Part shown: piece after piece, positions 1-11,183 of the stretch
Numbering within the stretch: the stretch's first letter is position 1
Layout: each line of letters opens with the position of its first letter
Origin: an uncultured Flavobacteriales bacterium
Lineage (GTDB): Bacteria; Bacteroidota; Bacteroidia; Flavobacteriales_D; Parvicellaceae
DNA length: 64,000 nucleotides
Assembly (NCBI GenBank): GCA_913030835.1
Contig: CAJWDP010000011.1
Coordinates: 1-64,000, forward strand
Reading direction: 5' to 3'
Made by a program: the position numbers and the translations under genes
Notes under the pieces: generated by a model
The model's input: only the letters and a program-made list of their open reading frames with translations
Told to the model about the DNA's origin: nothing
Databases searched by the model: none

Positions 1-457
1 CGATACGGAACCTCAGCAAGGATTATGGCTTCTGACGCACCCGGATCGATCCAACGCGATGGAACTTGAGTTTGTCTGGTGACCCCCACTTTTACGCCGC
101 TAGTTTTCGACAAATACACTACGTGTGGCTGCAAATGGTGTTCTCTTTCCCATTTTTCGTCCCTGAGTGCTATTCCCTCATGGATTCTACTTAGCTCCGG
201 TCGAATGATACTGGGGCTCGCAAGTGGTGAAGTCATAAAAGCATCATAACTCATCCCATCTCCATATGTCTTCCTGATCTTTTTCCCCGTTACCACGCAA
301 TTGATTTCGTGGCCAAATTCGATCTTAATCTGCTCGCCGACGAGTTCATTCATTTGGATGGTTTCATGTGGCTCCAATACAGAATATAGTGGGAGCTCGT
401 ATTGAACTTCCTCGTCCAATATTGCACGCATCTTACGTATATTACCGATACACCTCA

Positions 458-458
<1 letters not shown>
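1..458 (-). CDS. DUF2797 family protein, C-terminus cut by window edge
   Basis: Reading the minus strand from an ATG at 458 gives an open frame to the left edge, about 152 residues, beginning MRCIGNIRKM. It contains the family signatures VVTGKKIRKTYGDGMSYDAF, SPSIIRPELSRIHEGIA, QPHVVYLSKTSGVKVGVTR and VPSRWIDPGASEA, which I recognise as DUF2797, a family common in Bacteroidota and without an assigned function. The ATG shares one base with the TAA stop of fadH upstream (TAATG), so the two are probably translationally coupled. Only one Cys remains where many homologues have CxxC pairs, so zinc binding in this member is doubtful. The last part of the protein lies outside the window. Confidence 0.8.
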
Positions 459-2509
<2,051 letters not shown>

Positions 2510-2568
2510 GGTAAAAGAATGATATGCATGCATACCATTTCGAGTGGATTATTATACCAATTGTACAC

Positions 2569-2943
2569 TTATTTAATGTAATCTCCCCTTTTCACAATTG
2601 CGAATCGCTCGTCCTCTAATGAAAGGTAGCCATAGTCGTAGCAAAAAAAGTATTTGGCCCCTGTTTTTGTTGTATAAATGTTGGTAAAGTAATCGAAATT
2701 AAATCCCTCCACAAGCAATTCATCTTTATGCGCTACTCCTTTTCCTGCAGGACAAAATTGTTCCAAAATTTTTCGATTCTTTCTTAATCGGTTGTTGATA
2801 TTGCGTACATACTTGTTCGCATCCCGGTTTTGTTTGTTGTTAAATAGATTACGACAATAATCGGAACAGAATTTTTTATCAATCCTGCCTTCAATTTCGA
2901 TCTTGCATTCCAGACACTCTTTAATTTGATCTTCTTCGGCCAC
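2569..2943 (-). CDS. Small zinc-finger protein of unknown function
   Basis: About 124 residues. The N-terminus has a compact four-cysteine knuckle, CLECKIEIEGR followed by KFCSDYCRNLF, then an Asn/Lys/Arg-rich basic stretch (residues roughly 30-60) and a C-terminal beta-rich part with aromatic residues (YFFCYDYGYLSLEDERFAIV). The knuckle resembles the DUF2116-type zinc ribbons often seen as a header on small Bacteroidota proteins. The start is uncertain: GTG at 2943 gives MAEEDQIKECLECK, while TTG at 2964 adds seven residues; there is no ATG before the first cysteine. It follows the membrane protein gene at 2981 by a short gap and may be cotranscribed with it. Function unknown; nucleic acid binding is a guess from the basic zinc knuckle. 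Confidence 0.65.
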   Translation of the reverse strand: MAEEDQIKECLECKIEIEGRIDKKFCSDYCRNLFNNKQNRDANKYVRNINNRLRKNRKILEQFCPAGKGVAHKDELLVEGFNFDYFTNIYTTKTGAKYFFCYDYGYLSLEDERFAIVKRGDYIK

Positions 2944-2980
2944 AGTTAAATGTAGTAACACCAAGAATAGATTGCAAATA

Positions 2981-3463
2981 CTAAAGCATTGGACTTACCG
3001 AATTGAGCATGATCAAAAATGCTGTTACCAGCGCTATTGCAGTAATTATTGACGTCCATTTTAATCGCGGAAGAAATTGTTCCGGCACGAAAGACGCAGT
3101 TTCGTGAGCCTTTTTCATTCGTATTATACTTCTCTTCTCCATAATATGCAGTGGAATCAGTAAAATCCCAATTAATGAAGCAGCTATAAGCGACCTTCCT
3201 AAATCCGAACTACTCAGCTTATACATATCTCCATCAGTAGAACTGATTAACAAAAGTATCCCTGTCAACAAAGTAATTACAGCAGACATGGTCGTCAAAT
3301 TGAACACCCTTCTGTAAATGGCCAAAACAAAAGATCGTTTTGCCTCATTCGGGTTACGTCGGAGTGCAGGATAAAGCACAAAATTGACCAGAATCGATTC
3401 TCCCAGCCACATTGCGGCACCTAGAATATGAAAAGCCCTGATAAATGGATATAACTCTTCCAT
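2981..3463 (-). CDS. Four-helix integral membrane protein (CopD/DUF2269-like)
   Basis: About 160 residues with four hydrophobic segments: near residues 8-28, 50-72, 85-105 and 135-155. The first helix carries RAFHILGAAMWLGE, a pattern typical of CopD/DUF2269-type membrane proteins, where the His in the first helix may bind heme or metal. The loop after helix one has NPNEAKRSF and the loop after helix three has HIMEKRSIIRMKKAHE, a positively charged cytoplasmic side. ATG at 3463 is preferred over TTG at 3472. No adjacent gene reveals its partner. The family assignment rests on the N-terminal motif and topology only. Confidence 0.6.
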   Translation of the reverse strand: MEELYPFIRAFHILGAAMWLGESILVNFVLYPALRRNPNEAKRSFVLAIYRRVFNLTTMSAVITLLTGILLLISSTDGDMYKLSSSDLGRSLIAASLIGILLIPLHIMEKRSIIRMKKAHETASFVPEQFLPRLKWTSIITAIALVTAFLIMLNSVSPML

Positions 3464-3543
3464 AACCCACAATGTAAGAAAAGTGTACTACTGAACCAAT
3501 CCTACAACTTATCGCCCTGGCAGAGCCAATCGAAATTGACCAA

Positions 3544-5061
3544 TTATACTTCGAAGAGACAAAGCGAGCGCTCCAGCTTCAAATACAGTTCTTTCGGATT
3601 GAATGGTTTCGTGATGTAATCGTTCATTCCGATTTGGAGCAATTCTGTCTTTAAAGACACATCCGTAGATGCAGTCAATGCTATGATTGGAGTCTCCTGA
3701 TTAAATTTTCGAATCTCTTCGGTGGCTCCTCTTCCATCCATTACCGGCATTTGTAAATCCATGAGAACCATATCATACTGATTCGATTGGATCTTTTCTA
3801 CGGCTTCCATACCGTCAGATGCAGAATCAAGCACAACATTCCAATCGTTCAGGATTTTGTTTAAAATGATCACATTGTAATCCAGATCGTCAACCACTAA
3901 AATTCGGGCACCACCAAGATCCCTTGCCGTTTCAAATTGAGATTGACTTACCCGTTGCTGAACTGAGCACTCTAGAAACAAATCAAAATAAAAATAGGAC
4001 CCAGCCCCTAAACTTGACTCAATGTGTAATTTACTTTTCATCAATCCCAGTAGTTCTTTCGAAATAGACAATCCTAGACCCGAGCCTCCAAATTTTCTCG
4101 TAATGCTAGACTCTGCCTGAGTAAACTTGTCAAATATTCTATTTTGATTCTCCTCAGAAATTCCTATTCCGGTATCTTTTACGCCAAATCGAATCAAACT
4201 TCCCGAATCTGTTCTCTCTAGTTCTTTCGCTGAAATTTCTACAGCTCCATTGTTCGTAAATTTATTTGCGTTACTAACCAAATTGGTAAGTACCTGACCT
4301 ATTCGAACCACATCACCATTGTAGAACGGTTCTATATTCTCATCTATTTGAACTCCAATATGATTGCGTTTTTCAGCTGCGCTACTTTTGTGCGCTTTGA
4401 TTAAATTGTTCATTAAACTTCTCAGATCAAAAGAGGTGTTTTCCAATTCAAGCTTCCCGGATTCAATTTTATTAATATCCAGAATATCATTGATCAAAAG
4501 CATTAAGCTGTTGGAAGCTATATTCAGAATTTCGATGTTTTCTTTCTGACCTTGTAAATGGTCTTCTTTCTGAAGAATGTGGGCCATTCCTATGATCACA
4601 TTCAGGGGGGACCTAATTTCATGACTCATATTGGATAAAAACTGTGATTTGGCGTTGGATGCCTTTTCTGCTATTTGGATAGCTTCTTTCAATTCCAGCT
4701 CAATCTCTTTTCTTCTATTTACCTGTTCGTTCAGATATTCCGCAACCTGCAAAAGATCATCCTGACCAAAGTTGCTTTTCTGTTCTTCTCCTTCATCCAA
4801 TATTGATATGGAAGCAAGCAATTTTTCAATACTCTGCTCCCGCAAACTTTTCTCTTCCTTCAACTTAGAAGTAATGCTCATGTATTCCTTTTGCGCCAGA
4901 CCGGCGTTCGTTTCCATCGACATTTTTTCCAGCTTGGATTGCATGCACATTACAGACACGGATTCCATAAAATTCATCCACTCCGAGTTCTCTCTCCAAT
5001 CTACTGATTTTAGATGCTGATCGGCTAAAGCCGCTATTTCTTTACTTAGTTTCATAGACAT
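3544..5061 (-). CDS. Soluble hybrid histidine kinase with C-terminal receiver
   Basis: A 505-residue kinase with no membrane segment. Residues 1-140 are helical and coiled-coil-like with no sensor domain I can name. HisKA follows with the phospho-acceptor His147 (SNMSHEIRSPLN). The HATPase domain shows the N box (NLVSNANKF, 261-269), G1 (DTGIG, 296-300) and G2 (GGSGLGL, 325-331). A receiver domain begins at about 385 (ILVVDD) with phospho-acceptor Asp435 (LMDLQMPVMDG) and the conserved TKPF lysine near the end. The protein can therefore autophosphorylate and pass the phosphate to its own receiver; it has no HPt or DNA-binding output. No response regulator is adjacent; the nearest is the OmpR-type gene at 53379, far away. 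Input signal and output are unknown. Confidence 0.88.
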   Translation of the reverse strand: MSMKLSKEIAALADQHLKSVDWRENSEWMNFMESVSVMCMQSKLEKMSMETNAGLAQKEYMSITSKLKEEKSLREQSIEKLLASISILDEGEEQKSNFGQDDLLQVAEYLNEQVNRRKEIELELKEAIQIAEKASNAKSQFLSNMSHEIRSPLNVIIGMAHILQKEDHLQGQKENIEILNIASNSLMLLINDILDINKIESGKLELENTSFDLRSLMNNLIKAHKSSAAEKRNHIGVQIDENIEPFYNGDVVRIGQVLTNLVSNANKFTNNGAVEISAKELERTDSGSLIRFGVKDTGIGISEENQNRIFDKFTQAESSITRKFGGSGLGLSISKELLGLMKSKLHIESSLGAGSYFYFDLFLECSVQQRVSQSQFETARDLGGARILVVDDLDYNVIILNKILNDWNVVLDSASDGMEAVEKIQSNQYDMVLMDLQMPVMDGRGATEEIRKFNQETPIIALTASTDVSLKTELLQIGMNDYITKPFNPKELYLKLERSLCLFEV

Positions 5062-5265
5062 GGTTTTCTGATCAACAATTCTCGATTATTAACAACCGCT
5101 TAATAGGCAAAACAAGCAGCAGGTCGAAACCAAGAACGTTTCATGGGGTGAAATTACTGCCAACCGACATCGTTAGTTAGCAGAATCATCCCAATGTAGC
5201 CTACTGATTTCCCAACGTAATGATGAATTCCTGATGAATTACCTAGTCAAATCCATGATTAGGAC

Positions 5266-5273
5266 TAATTTTG
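5266..5273 (+). promoter_or_regulatory. Candidate -7 box immediately before mnmA
   Basis: TAATTTTG matches TAnnTTTG exactly and ends only four bases before the mnmA ATG at 5278. Transcription from it would begin at or next to the ATG, giving a leaderless message. There is no clear TTG 19 nt upstream, so this is tentative. Confidence 0.4.
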
Positions 5274-5277
5274 CACC

Positions 5278-6447
5278 ATGTCAAGAATTGTTGTTGGTCT
5301 TTCCGGAGGCGTAGATTCGTCCGTTGCAGCGTACTTGCTGAAAGAACAGGGGCATGATGTTATTGGAATTTTTATGCGCAACTGGCACGATGAATCGGTG
5401 ATCATTGATGATCAATGCCCATGGATTGAAGATAGCAATGATGCACTCTTGGTGGCAGAGAAATTAGGTATCCCGTTTCAGGTAATTGATCTGAGTAACG
5501 AATACAAAGAGCGTATCGTGGATTACATGTTTGCTGAATATGAAGCCGGACGAACACCCAATCCTGATGTGCTTTGCAACCGGGAAATCAAATTCGACAC
5601 GTTTCTTAACGCGGCAATAGAGCTAGGAGCCGACTTTGTTGCTACCGGGCACTACTGCCGTAAAGAGACATTGGATAGTAATGGAGCTACCATACACCAA
5701 TTGATCTCAGGAAAAGACCCAGGAAAAGATCAAAGCTATTTTCTCTGTCAGGTGAATCAAAAACAATTGAGCCGAGCCCTGTTTCCAATAGGAGATCTGT
5801 TAAAGTCGGAGGTGAGGGAAATTGCTCGGGAACAAAATCTGGTAACTGCCGAAAAAAAGGATTCACAGGGGCTTTGCTTTATCGGAAAAGTTAGACTACC
5901 CGAATTTCTTCAGCAAAAGCTAGCCCCTTTGAAGGGAGCAGTGGTCGAAATCCCTGTCGACTTTAATGGGTACAATATGGTACGAGAAACACTTTCTGAA
6001 CAGGCTCTACCCTACACCTATACACCTACTGACGGAAAAGTAATAGGAGAACACAACGGGGCTCATTATTTTACCATTGGTCAGCGCAAAGGACTTGGAA
6101 TTGGCGGATCATCATCACCGCTATTTGTAATTGGAACGGATGTAAAGACCAATACCATCTATGTCGGTCAAGGGGAAGATCACCCCGGACTTTGGAGAAA
6201 ATCCCTATACATTCCAGCTTCAGACAGCCATTGGATTAGAGAGGACCTAAAACTTGAGGTTGGAACCAGCAAACCGTTTGAAGTTCGAATCCGGTATAGA
6301 CAAAAGCTCCATTCTGCCGAATTGTTTCAAGATAAGGAAGGAATCTACATTGTTTTTGAAAATCCGATGAAAAGTATCACCCCCGGACAATTTGCTGCAT
6401 GGTATAAAAATCAAGAGCTAATCGGTTCCGGCGTCATTCACAAGTGA
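5278..6447 (+). CDS. mnmA: tRNA-specific 2-thiouridylase MnmA
   Basis: Cytoplasmic enzyme that adenylates and thiolates uridine 34 of tRNAs for Lys, Glu and Gln. The PP-loop SGGVDSS lies at residues 9-15. The two catalytic cysteines are Cys100 ([12 protein letters not shown]) and Cys200 (SQGLCFIGK). TGHYCR and the [12 protein letters not shown] tRNA-recognition segment are present, as is the C-terminal beta-barrel with the [15 protein letters not shown] motif. Its 389 residues are within the usual range for the family in Bacteroidota. Its last 30 bases overlap the 3' end of the convergent oxidase gene at 6418, so the two transcripts are antisense to one another there. Confidence 0.95.
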   Translation: MSRIVVGLSGGVDSSVAAYLLKEQGHDVIGIFMRNWHDESVIIDDQCPWIEDSNDALLVAEKLGIPFQVIDLSNEYKERIVDYMFAEYEAGRTPNPDVLCNREIKFDTFLNAAIELGADFVATGHYCRKETLDSNGATIHQLISGKDPGKDQSYFLCQVNQKQLSRALFPIGDLLKSEVREIAREQNLVTAEKKDSQGLCFIGKVRLPEFLQQKLAPLKGAVVEIPVDFNGYNMVRETLSEQALPYTYTPTDGKVIGEHNGAHYFTIGQRKGLGIGGSSSPLFVIGTDVKTNTIYVGQGEDHPGLWRKSLYIPASDSHWIREDLKLEVGTSKPFEVRIRYRQKLHSAELFQDKEGIYIVFENPMKSITPGQFAAWYKNQELIGSGVIHK

Positions 6448-7719
6448 ATACAGGTACTCGTTCAGAAAAATCTTCTTAGGATCCTGCTGTCTGCGTATTG
6501 CTTTAAATTCACTCCACATCGGATACAATGCTTTAAAATCTTCCGCTTTTTTGTAGTTTATTTTCCCCCAATGAGGACGCCCATCGTATTTTGAAAATAT
6601 CTCCTCCGCTTTTCTGAAGAACGAATCATACGGCATTCCTTTGAATTGGTGAATGGCGATGTAAACCCCACTTCTTTCATAAGCAGGGCTGATCAAAAAG
6701 TTATCCTCTTTAACAAATCTGCACTCGACTGGAAAGTGAACCTTAATGTCTTCTTCGATTATCATGGACCTGATTTCCAATAGCACTTCTTTCGCATGCT
6801 CCAACGGAACATTGTATTCCATTTCGTAAAACCGAACAGATCGTTTGGTCGCATAGATTTTGTGGCTCCAATCCACAAATTTACCATTTGCAATACCCCA
6901 AGCGGATATTTTTGCAACCCGCTTTGAAAAGGACGGGAACCACTTTACCATATTCGAAAGCAACAGAAAAAACCAATGTTCAATTAGAACATCGCCAATC
7001 TTTTTCCCCAAACCATGTCGTTTAAATGCGTCTTGAGTGATGTTGAGTGTTTTCGTCTGAACTGTATCCGTATGTGGAAACCAAAAGAATTCAAAATTTC
7101 TATTGTTATCGCTATACTCGCCAATATGATTCAGGCAATCATCCAGGGTTTCTTTCTTCGTTATTTCTTTTAGTTTATATGCTTTCTCCAGACGTAATTT
7201 TATCCGTGTAATGATTCCCATTGAGCCTACATTTACACCCAACGCACAAAACAGTCTCTCATTTGTATTTTGATCAACGGTCTTAATTTCTCCCAACCCG
7301 TTTACAAATGTGGCTTCGAGAATTTGGGTCGACAGGATTCCCAGTCTTTTGCCAGTGCCATGTGTACCGGTACTTAACGCCCCCGCAACACTTTGCACAT
7401 TAATATCACCCATATTTTCCTGAGCCAATCCCAATTCGAACAGACCTTCCCCAAGCTCTTTTAATTTTGTCCCTGCCCAAACCGTAGCCGTTTTTCCATC
7501 AACATCAACATCGATTATTCCCTGCATTCGATCGAGCGAAACCAAAATCTGATTTGCCTCAACAACTCGTGAGAAGGAGTGTCCGCTGCCAATAACACGA
7601 ATCTGTTTTTCAGCTTCAGACGCTCTTTTCACCAATTCCACAATCTCCCCCTCAGAAGAAGGGTAGATCACTTCAGTTGGATTGGATCGAACACTACCTG
7701 ACCAATTGGACCAATTCAT
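6418..7719 (-). CDS. FAD-linked sugar-lactone oxidase (D-arabinono-1,4-lactone oxidase family)
   Basis: A 433-residue VAO-fold flavoprotein. The N-terminal FAD-binding domain (about 10-150) contains [10 protein letters not shown]; His47 in this motif is the usual site of covalent flavin attachment in aldonolactone oxidases. [10 protein letters not shown] completes the FAD site. The C-terminal ALO domain ends with the family motif RPHWGKINY and a [20 protein letters not shown] tail. The family oxidises sugar-1,4-lactones or sugar alcohols with oxygen or a dehydrogenase acceptor; the true substrate here cannot be read. The gene starts nine bases after the stop of the PLP aldolase-like gene (7729), so the pair forms an operon and may share a pathway. 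Its 3' end overlaps mnmA by 30 bp. Confidence 0.82.
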   Translation of the reverse strand: MNWSNWSGSVRSNPTEVIYPSSEGEIVELVKRASEAEKQIRVIGSGHSFSRVVEANQILVSLDRMQGIIDVDVDGKTATVWAGTKLKELGEGLFELGLAQENMGDINVQSVAGALSTGTHGTGKRLGILSTQILEATFVNGLGEIKTVDQNTNERLFCALGVNVGSMGIITRIKLRLEKAYKLKEITKKETLDDCLNHIGEYSDNNRNFEFFWFPHTDTVQTKTLNITQDAFKRHGLGKKIGDVLIEHWFFLLLSNMVKWFPSFSKRVAKISAWGIANGKFVDWSHKIYATKRSVRFYEMEYNVPLEHAKEVLLEIRSMIIEEDIKVHFPVECRFVKEDNFLISPAYERSGVYIAIHQFKGMPYDSFFRKAEEIFSKYDGRPHWGKINYKKAEDFKALYPMWSEFKAIRRQQDPKKIFLNEYLYSLVNDAGTD

Positions 7720-7728
7720 ATCTGTTTT

Positions 7729-8931
7729 TTATAAAAAAGCATACCCATCACCTCTATATGTAGTGCACACATCAACTATTTCGTCGTTTCGAATCAAATG
7801 AAGTGTATTGAATCGCTCACAAAGCTCTCCTGCTTTGGCATGACGAAAGAACACCGGCTCTCCTAAATCCAGCTTTCCGCTATAATGTATTGGTGTTTGA
7901 ACCTCTCCTGCTCCCTCATTATTCTCCAAGCGCATTCCCACCGGCAAGTATGGAGTTGGAAGTTTGCTTGGATCACAGCTACCTGAAGCAATGTATCCTC
8001 CTCCGTTCAATGTATAGATGTCCGGTTCCGGATGTCTTGCTACTTCGAGTACAAAAAAGGCAGCAGGTTCATGCTTAAACGAATTGTAATCGTCGAATAA
8101 GGTCGGCTGAAAAAAACCAGAACCAACGGTAACTTCATTGACCCAATCCTCCGAAACAGAAGATTCTATACTCCCCGTACCACCTGCATTTGCTACAACC
8201 GGGTCACAATTTGTAATGCCTTTGTAAAGAGCGACCATCATTCTTCTTTTAGCCGCTATTTTTGGTATGGACCTTTTCTTTAGCGCTTTTACAATACTGC
8301 TTTTCGCTCTTTTTCCATTCTGCCCATCCGACACTCCTGCAATCTGAGCCTCATACCCCATTAATCCAACAGGTTCAACGTTGTTGTAGCTTAGAATTTT
8401 GCTCAACAGTTCCTTAAAATCTTCATTGCTCCTAACCGAAGAACGATATACTCCAAAATAAACTCCGGGAAATTTTGTTGACACATCTGCATCTATGCAC
8501 ACAGAAAAGGTGCAGCTAAGCTCCATTCCGACCTTGCTCAAGAGTGCAATGTGCTCCTCCTTATCTACCATTAGAACAATTTTCTTTCCCTTCTTGACCC
8601 AGCCCCCGACTTCCTTTATTGACGGTTCGTGCATAGCAGGATAACCAACAAGAATGTTATCCAACCCATTGTCCACCAAATAACAGGTTTCGCTTAACGA
8701 AAAGGACATAAAACCGATCGTGTTTTCCAATCTCTCCTGAATATATTTCAAAACAAAAAGGGATCGAATGGACTTCGTAGCAATTCGAATAGGTTTCGAA
8801 CCACTTCTCTTTCTCAAAACGAGGATGTTCTTGTCCAGTAATTCAAGATCGACACAAGCAGCCGGCAACCGGGTTCCATAAATTGCCTTTTTATACCATT
8901 CGTACCTCAATTGCTTTTCATTTTCAGACAT
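7729..8931 (-). CDS. PLP-dependent amino acid deaminase/aldolase (D-threonine aldolase-like)
   Basis: A 400-residue protein with an alanine-racemase-type N-terminal TIM barrel. The PLP-lysine region is likely PIRIATKSIRS (about residues 47-57), which resembles the RPHxKTH/RxxTKS motif of D-threonine aldolases and D-serine dehydratases. The C-terminal beta domain includes an HAKAGELCERFNTLHL stretch that holds metal-ligand-like His and Cys residues (HxxxxxxxC). These enzymes act on D-beta-hydroxy amino acids. Immediately downstream is the lactone oxidase, and I infer a joint catabolic step, but the substrate is unknown. The gene is divergent from the sterol desaturase-type gene at 9006, with 74 bp between. 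Confidence 0.75.
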   Translation of the reverse strand: MSENEKQLRYEWYKKAIYGTRLPAACVDLELLDKNILVLRKRSGSKPIRIATKSIRSLFVLKYIQERLENTIGFMSFSLSETCYLVDNGLDNILVGYPAMHEPSIKEVGGWVKKGKKIVLMVDKEEHIALLSKVGMELSCTFSVCIDADVSTKFPGVYFGVYRSSVRSNEDFKELLSKILSYNNVEPVGLMGYEAQIAGVSDGQNGKRAKSSIVKALKKRSIPKIAAKRRMMVALYKGITNCDPVVANAGGTGSIESSVSEDWVNEVTVGSGFFQPTLFDDYNSFKHEPAAFFVLEVARHPEPDIYTLNGGGYIASGSCDPSKLPTPYLPVGMRLENNEGAGEVQTPIHYSGKLDLGEPVFFRHAKAGELCERFNTLHLIRNDEIVDVCTTYRGDGYAFL

Positions 8932-9005
8932 TGTTGCTCAGATATGAAATAAGTTCTAACTAACTTAGTTATTTTGTACTAAACTAATTCTAATTCGAAC
9001 TCCCA

Positions 9006-9950
9006 ATGTTTGAGGATATTGACAAGGTAACATCTGTATTTGAGTTTGACGACCCCACGGTTTACGCAATTCCGTTGTTTCTTGTAATGATCGGAATTGA
9101 ACTTGCCATTGATTTCAAAAAGAGCTTGAAGTTGTACCATGGTAAAGATGCTTTTGCCAGCATTGGCATGGGATTAGGCTCTTTGGTTATTGGACTTGGG
9201 ATGAAAACCTTAGCGTTCATTGTATTCAACTGGATCTACCACAATTATGGCATTTGGAAGGACATGAATCAGCATTGGTGGGTATGGATTCTTCTACTGT
9301 TCGCAGATGACTTCACTTTTTACTGGCACCACCGATTGAGTCATTCCATGAGAATATTGTGGGCTGCTCACGTCAATCACCATAGCTCTATCCACATGAA
9401 TTTCTCTACGGCATTGCGCCAAAGCTGGGTAGAAGTGCTCTATAAATATGTCTGGTGGCTATGGCTTCCGTTGGTAGGATTTCATCCTGTATTTATTATG
9501 ACCATGATGGCCTTCAGTTTGATCTATCAGTTTCTGCAACATACAGAGCTTGTCGGTAAATTGGGGCCACTCGAATGGGTTCTTAACACGCCATCTCATC
9601 ATAGAGTGCACCATGCTACCCAGGTAAAATACCTGGATCGAAATCATGCAGGCATACTCATCATTTGGGACCGAATTTTTGGAACTTTTCAGGAAGAAAA
9701 AAATGAAGATTTGCCCGTCTATGGAATCACCAACAACATCAGCACATACAACTTGTTTAAAATCGCATCTCACGAGTATATTTCACTTTGGAGAGATGTA
9801 AAAAGAGCACCTACTTTTAAAGACAAGTTCAATTACCTATTCCAACCGCCCGGTTGGTCTCACGACGGGGAACTGAAAACATCCAACCACCTCAGGCGCT
9901 TAGAAAAGTCTGCTTTGGAAAAAGACCATCTGAATATCAAAACGAACTGA
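9006..9950 (+). CDS. Sterol desaturase / fatty acid hydroxylase family membrane di-iron enzyme
   Basis: A 314-residue integral membrane protein with hydrophobic segments near 20-37, 52-75, 88-104 and 145-178. The histidine clusters of the superfamily are visible: H108/H109 to H113 (WHHRLSH), H122-H126 (HVNHH), H179 (QHTEL) and H198-H203 (SHHRVHH), followed by DRNHAG. These bind two irons for O2-dependent hydroxylation or desaturation of a lipid. In Bacteroidota, members act on carotenoids, hydroxy fatty acids or sterol-like lipids; the substrate here is unknown. The CotH-like gene starts two bases after its stop, so the two are probably one operon. Confidence 0.85.
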   Translation: MFEDIDKVTSVFEFDDPTVYAIPLFLVMIGIELAIDFKKSLKLYHGKDAFASIGMGLGSLVIGLGMKTLAFIVFNWIYHNYGIWKDMNQHWWVWILLLFADDFTFYWHHRLSHSMRILWAAHVNHHSSIHMNFSTALRQSWVEVLYKYVWWLWLPLVGFHPVFIMTMMAFSLIYQFLQHTELVGKLGPLEWVLNTPSHHRVHHATQVKYLDRNHAGILIIWDRIFGTFQEEKNEDLPVYGITNNISTYNLFKIASHEYISLWRDVKRAPTFKDKFNYLFQPPGWSHDGELKTSNHLRRLEKSALEKDHLNIKTN

Positions 9951-9952
9951 AT

Positions 9953-11158
9953 TTGCCCAAAAAGTCACTTTTCCTGTTTCAAAAGCGCTTCAAACTTATA
10001 GTTATTGCACTCTTGCTTCTTGCAATTTGCTACTACTATCGATATCCCATATATCACTGGGGTTATCAACAGTTTGGATTTTTAAACTATGATATTCCCA
10101 CTCTCCATTTTCACACTGAACCGGAATATGTGCTGACCATCAAAAGGCAAAGGGAAAAATCATTAAACGAAGGTTGGATCACGACGGATAAACGAGATCT
10201 TGTTCCCACCAAAATTGATTTGGATGGAAGGATTATCCAAGCACAATACAGGCTCAAAGGAGATTACATTGAGCATGCCTTGCAGGAAAAATGCTCTTAT
10301 CGGGTAGAGGCAGCAGATACTGTTTTTGGAAAGTTGAAGTTTTCTCTTCACAAACCTATCCGAAGGAACAATCTAAATGAGTTTTTTTGGCAATTCGCCT
10401 GTGCAAAGGAGGGATTAATCCGTTTGGATTACGACCTGGTTCAGTTGTCGGTAAATGAAGATAACTTCGGACTGTATGCTTTGGAAGAGCATTTTGGCCA
10501 TAACTTTTGTTCCCGACGTAATCTATCCGGATTCGTTTTGCGTTTTGAAGAAAAGGAATATTGGAATCAAAAAATCTCCTTCCAACCCATGTCTTCGAGA
10601 AAGTCATTTGAATCCGCTGCTATCGACAGCTATAGTACTCCCACAATAAAAAAAAATGCAGCATTGTGGAAAGAACACGAAGTAATCATTGCTAAGCTGC
10701 ACTTGTGGAGAGCCGGAATTATTCCACTCACTTCTGTTTTCGATCCATACAAACTCGCCACGTATTTTGCTCTTGCTGATTTATGTTCCGGACACCATGC
10801 TTTGGTATGGCACAATTTGAGGTTTTATTACAGGCCGGAAACAGGTCTTCTGGAACCCATAGCGTATGATGGTGATTTGTTCGGGACAATCGAAAGTCCT
10901 GTATTTGCTTCAGAAAACAGGAGTTCAGGATGGCATTTCTCATCCCGATGCCTCGGCAACAAATCGTTTGAAACAATCTATAAAAAGGAACTGGCAAGAA
11001 TTGCAGATAATCAGTACCTACATGATTTACTCCGTGATTTTAAAGGAGAACAATTGAAATATGAAAACATATTGCAATGGGAATACCCTAGCTATTCTTT
11101 CAACGCTAATTTTCTAATTAACAACGTACAGACAATACAATCCAATTTAATCCACTAG
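9953..11158 (+). CDS. Membrane-anchored CotH-like protein kinase-fold protein
   Basis: A TTG at 9953, two bases after the desaturase stop, gives 401 residues starting MPKKSLFLFQKRFK. An in-frame ATG at 9854 exists but would overlap the upstream gene by 97 bases. One N-terminal membrane helix (LIVIALLLLAICYYY) is followed by an extracytoplasmic domain. Motifs match CotH-like spore-coat-kinase folds: IDLDGRIIQAQYRLKGDYIE, KLKFSLHKPIRRNNLNEFFW, EEHFGHN, then WHNLRFYYRPETGLLEPIAY, where the Asp of AYDGD may be the metal-binding residue. CotH proteins are atypical secretory kinases that phosphorylate serine on coat proteins; kinase activity here is unproven. A second CotH-like gene lies at the right edge. 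Confidence 0.65.
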   Translation: MPKKSLFLFQKRFKLIVIALLLLAICYYYRYPIYHWGYQQFGFLNYDIPTLHFHTEPEYVLTIKRQREKSLNEGWITTDKRDLVPTKIDLDGRIIQAQYRLKGDYIEHALQEKCSYRVEAADTVFGKLKFSLHKPIRRNNLNEFFWQFACAKEGLIRLDYDLVQLSVNEDNFGLYALEEHFGHNFCSRRNLSGFVLRFEEKEYWNQKISFQPMSSRKSFESAAIDSYSTPTIKKNAALWKEHEVIIAKLHLWRAGIIPLTSVFDPYKLATYFALADLCSGHHALVWHNLRFYYRPETGLLEPIAYDGDLFGTIESPVFASENRSSGWHFSSRCLGNKSFETIYKKELARIADNQYLHDLLRDFKGEQLKYENILQWEYPSYSFNANFLINNVQTIQSNLIH

Positions 11159-11183
11159 TGGTTCAGATTGGAACTGAAAAGTG

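Noticed and set aside
9854-9952. N-terminal extension of the CotH-like protein from the ATG at 9854
   Set aside because: It would overlap the hydroxylase by 97 bases and translate its tail in another frame; the membrane helix begins naturally after TTG 9953.
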